Origin: Ascaris suum
Lineage: Eukaryota; Nematoda; Chromadorea; Rhabditida; Ascarididae
Length of the DNA stretch: 64,000 nt
Assembly: GCA_013433145.1 (NCBI GenBank)
Contig: CM024170.1
Coordinates: 8,815,366-8,879,365, forward strand
Direction of reading: 5' to 3'
Both the position numbers and the translations under genes were made by a program. The notes under the pieces are model-generated. The model was not told where the DNA came from, searched no databases, and saw only the letters and a list, made by a program, of their open reading frames with translations. Within the stretch, counting starts at the first letter, position 1; each line of letters starts with the position of its first letter. Shown here one piece after another: positions 62,301-64,000 of this stretch.

Positions 62301-64000
62301 ATACTCAAAAGAAACATAACGGAAGTACGACTCATTAAGAGAGATTAATAAGAATTCTGGAAGATAAGTTATTGAGAGATATTTTTGAGTAAAAGTTGCA
62401 ATCGCAAAATTTGATACACTTACATGTGACAAATAATTTAAAGTGTTCCCGAGAAAAATGAGAGCAAAAGAGGAGAATGTTGCTGGAAAAGCATCCGAAG
62501 CTCACGTGAATATCTTTTGTCATGATAAAACCGACCTCGTGCGTTTTTCTTCAATCTCAGTGACACTTCCGAGACTTTCGTTCGTATGTGCCCGTGATCG
62601 TTTTCCATTCGCTGCCCACTCCTCTGCGTCCGCGACATATTCTGCATGTACTGTTGGCGAATAGTCCACTCGTATTGGCATATGCTGCAATCGAACATAT
62701 AAAGTGCTGTTGAATTCCACGCATTTTTCCTTTCTGTTCGGTAGCAATTGACAGGATCGATTTACTCTACGGGAAAAGAACAACTTCTGCCTGTACTTAA
62801 TGGATGAATAACTATGAATATCACAGATATGTCACTCATTAGAAGTTCCAGTGAATTCAGAAGAAGACTATCCAGCAGCCCGATTTAATTCGAAGTCGAT
62901 TTCGATGTCTTACGAAATGAATTTTAAATCTGAGCTTAAGAAACCGAATTTTTTCGTCCCACATAAATGAAATTCTCCGACCATAACGAATTTGAGTTTA
63001 CTACAATAAAAGCAAAAATAGTTTTTGCGCGAATGGGTAGAATATTTGTAGTTGAGAGATGTGATTTAACGAACATATGGAGGTGGCGCTGAATTATCCA
63101 ACATTGTCTCCATCGCCATCGATATCTGAAAGAACACCTGTTACTTGCCGTCTTAGATTCGGCGCAAAAGTCAATTTCTTTTCAAGCTAAAAAATGCGCT
63201 CATTTTTACAAACTTTATCCAAAGTAGTCGTCATGAACGAGCGTCGACGGCTGTATCCCTCTTAGACGCAATTTCTAACTGGAGCAAACGCTTACCATGC
63301 AACCATATCGAATGTTTTATTACTTTCATAACACTAGAGCTAATCAGTTTTTTGCTCTAATAACACTCAACGGCAAATTAACCGCTGGATCTATGAATGC
63401 CGAAAGTGAGTCAGGAAGCTGGAGAGTATTTTCCACGATTCTATATGCCTAGAAGTTAGCTAAATTATCCTAAATTTGTCATTCATTGCTTGCCAATCGC
63501 GTTCCACATTCAATGCTACTCCATCGCAGATTCTACTGTCAGCTCTCATCGATATCCTGTTTGCTTACATTCGTTAGTTAGCAAATAAACAAATATGCGT
63601 CAATTAATCCAAGAGAATAAACGTATTACTTACCTATATAGGCATGCAAATACCAGTTTAGATGTTGCACAAAGTATCTGTCAAAGATTACACGTAAATA
63701 TAGCAATTTAAGTGTTTGTCGCGAAATGGCATTCGCTGAGGAGCTGCCGAAAATTTGCATCATATAAATGTATAAGAAGATTTTCCCGCATTGAACACAA
63801 ATAATAATGGATGTGCATTTACCGGCAATCGGTTGCACCCATCTAATGAAGTATCGCTGGCTTCCTTATGTCTCATATTTCATGACATAGACAGTCGTCA
63901 TGCACAATGATTACCATGTTCCCCATTGGATTTATGCCTACGACTGATGGATTCACGATTATGTCCGTTGATGAGAATGAGAAAATTCTATAGGAATAGC

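Noticed and set aside
63636..63838. Minus-strand ORF ending at a strong GTAAGTAA donor
   Set aside because: Acceptor choice is arbitrary and no downstream exon in matching phase could be shown over the next 20 kb.

Overview
This is AT-rich eukaryotic DNA, almost certainly from a nematode. The clues are frequent short acceptors of the TTTCAG / TTTGCAG type, GTAAGT/GTGAGT donors, one GC-AG intron, very long introns, small exons, and no sign of bacterial gene packing. Large introns (up to about 7 kb) point to a parasitic nematode with an expanded genome (ascarid or strongylid/hookworm type), but no marker in the window fixes the species. I see no rRNA, tRNA, CRISPR array, intact transposase or intact virus.

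The main content is one very large, mostly intronic gene on the minus strand. It reads from right to left and runs at least from 37857 to 7161, perhaps starting at 40654. Eight exons are well supported (37678-37857, 35855-36008, 28702-28836, 17032-17202, 11519-11587, 10316-10414, 9043-9450, 7161-7238). A ninth (22820-22867) is likely and a tenth (40587-40654) is possible. A candidate alternative first exon with its own ATG lies at 19444-19518. Reading phase is continuous. The first join is phase 2 across a GC-AG intron, and every downstream exon has a length divisible by three and starts and ends in phase 0. Internal exons can therefore be skipped or swapped without breaking the frame. The predicted protein has no fold I recognise. 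It is rich in Ser, Thr, Arg, Pro and Glu, has runs of Thr, and carries a repeated Trp-centred motif (E-x-W-[ST]4-x-R). This looks like a disordered, multi-isoform cytoskeletal or junction scaffold. A nematode-specific attachment protein of the PAT-12 kind is a guess only.

Region by region: 1-7160 is the 3' side of the gene (intron or flank), with a faint retrotransposon-like ORF, a duplicated 67-bp segment and a (TA)50 array. From 7161 to 37857, exons are separated by 0.9-7 kb introns. These introns hold a perfect 25-bp-arm hairpin (12384-12439), a possible antisense nested gene or pseudogene (14271-16370), a G-rich degenerate minisatellite (about 23380-23790), a zinc-finger-like broken ORF (27915-28100) and a decayed ORF with one stop (29337-29732) beside a 61-bp direct repeat. 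From 40655 to 64000 there is no firmly supported gene. That part has two more long (TA)n arrays, several G-run clusters, a microRNA-precursor-like hairpin at 54150-54206 and two weak plus-strand exon candidates near 56 kb.

Most open frames in the window are short and overlap on both strands without splice support. I treated them as chance.
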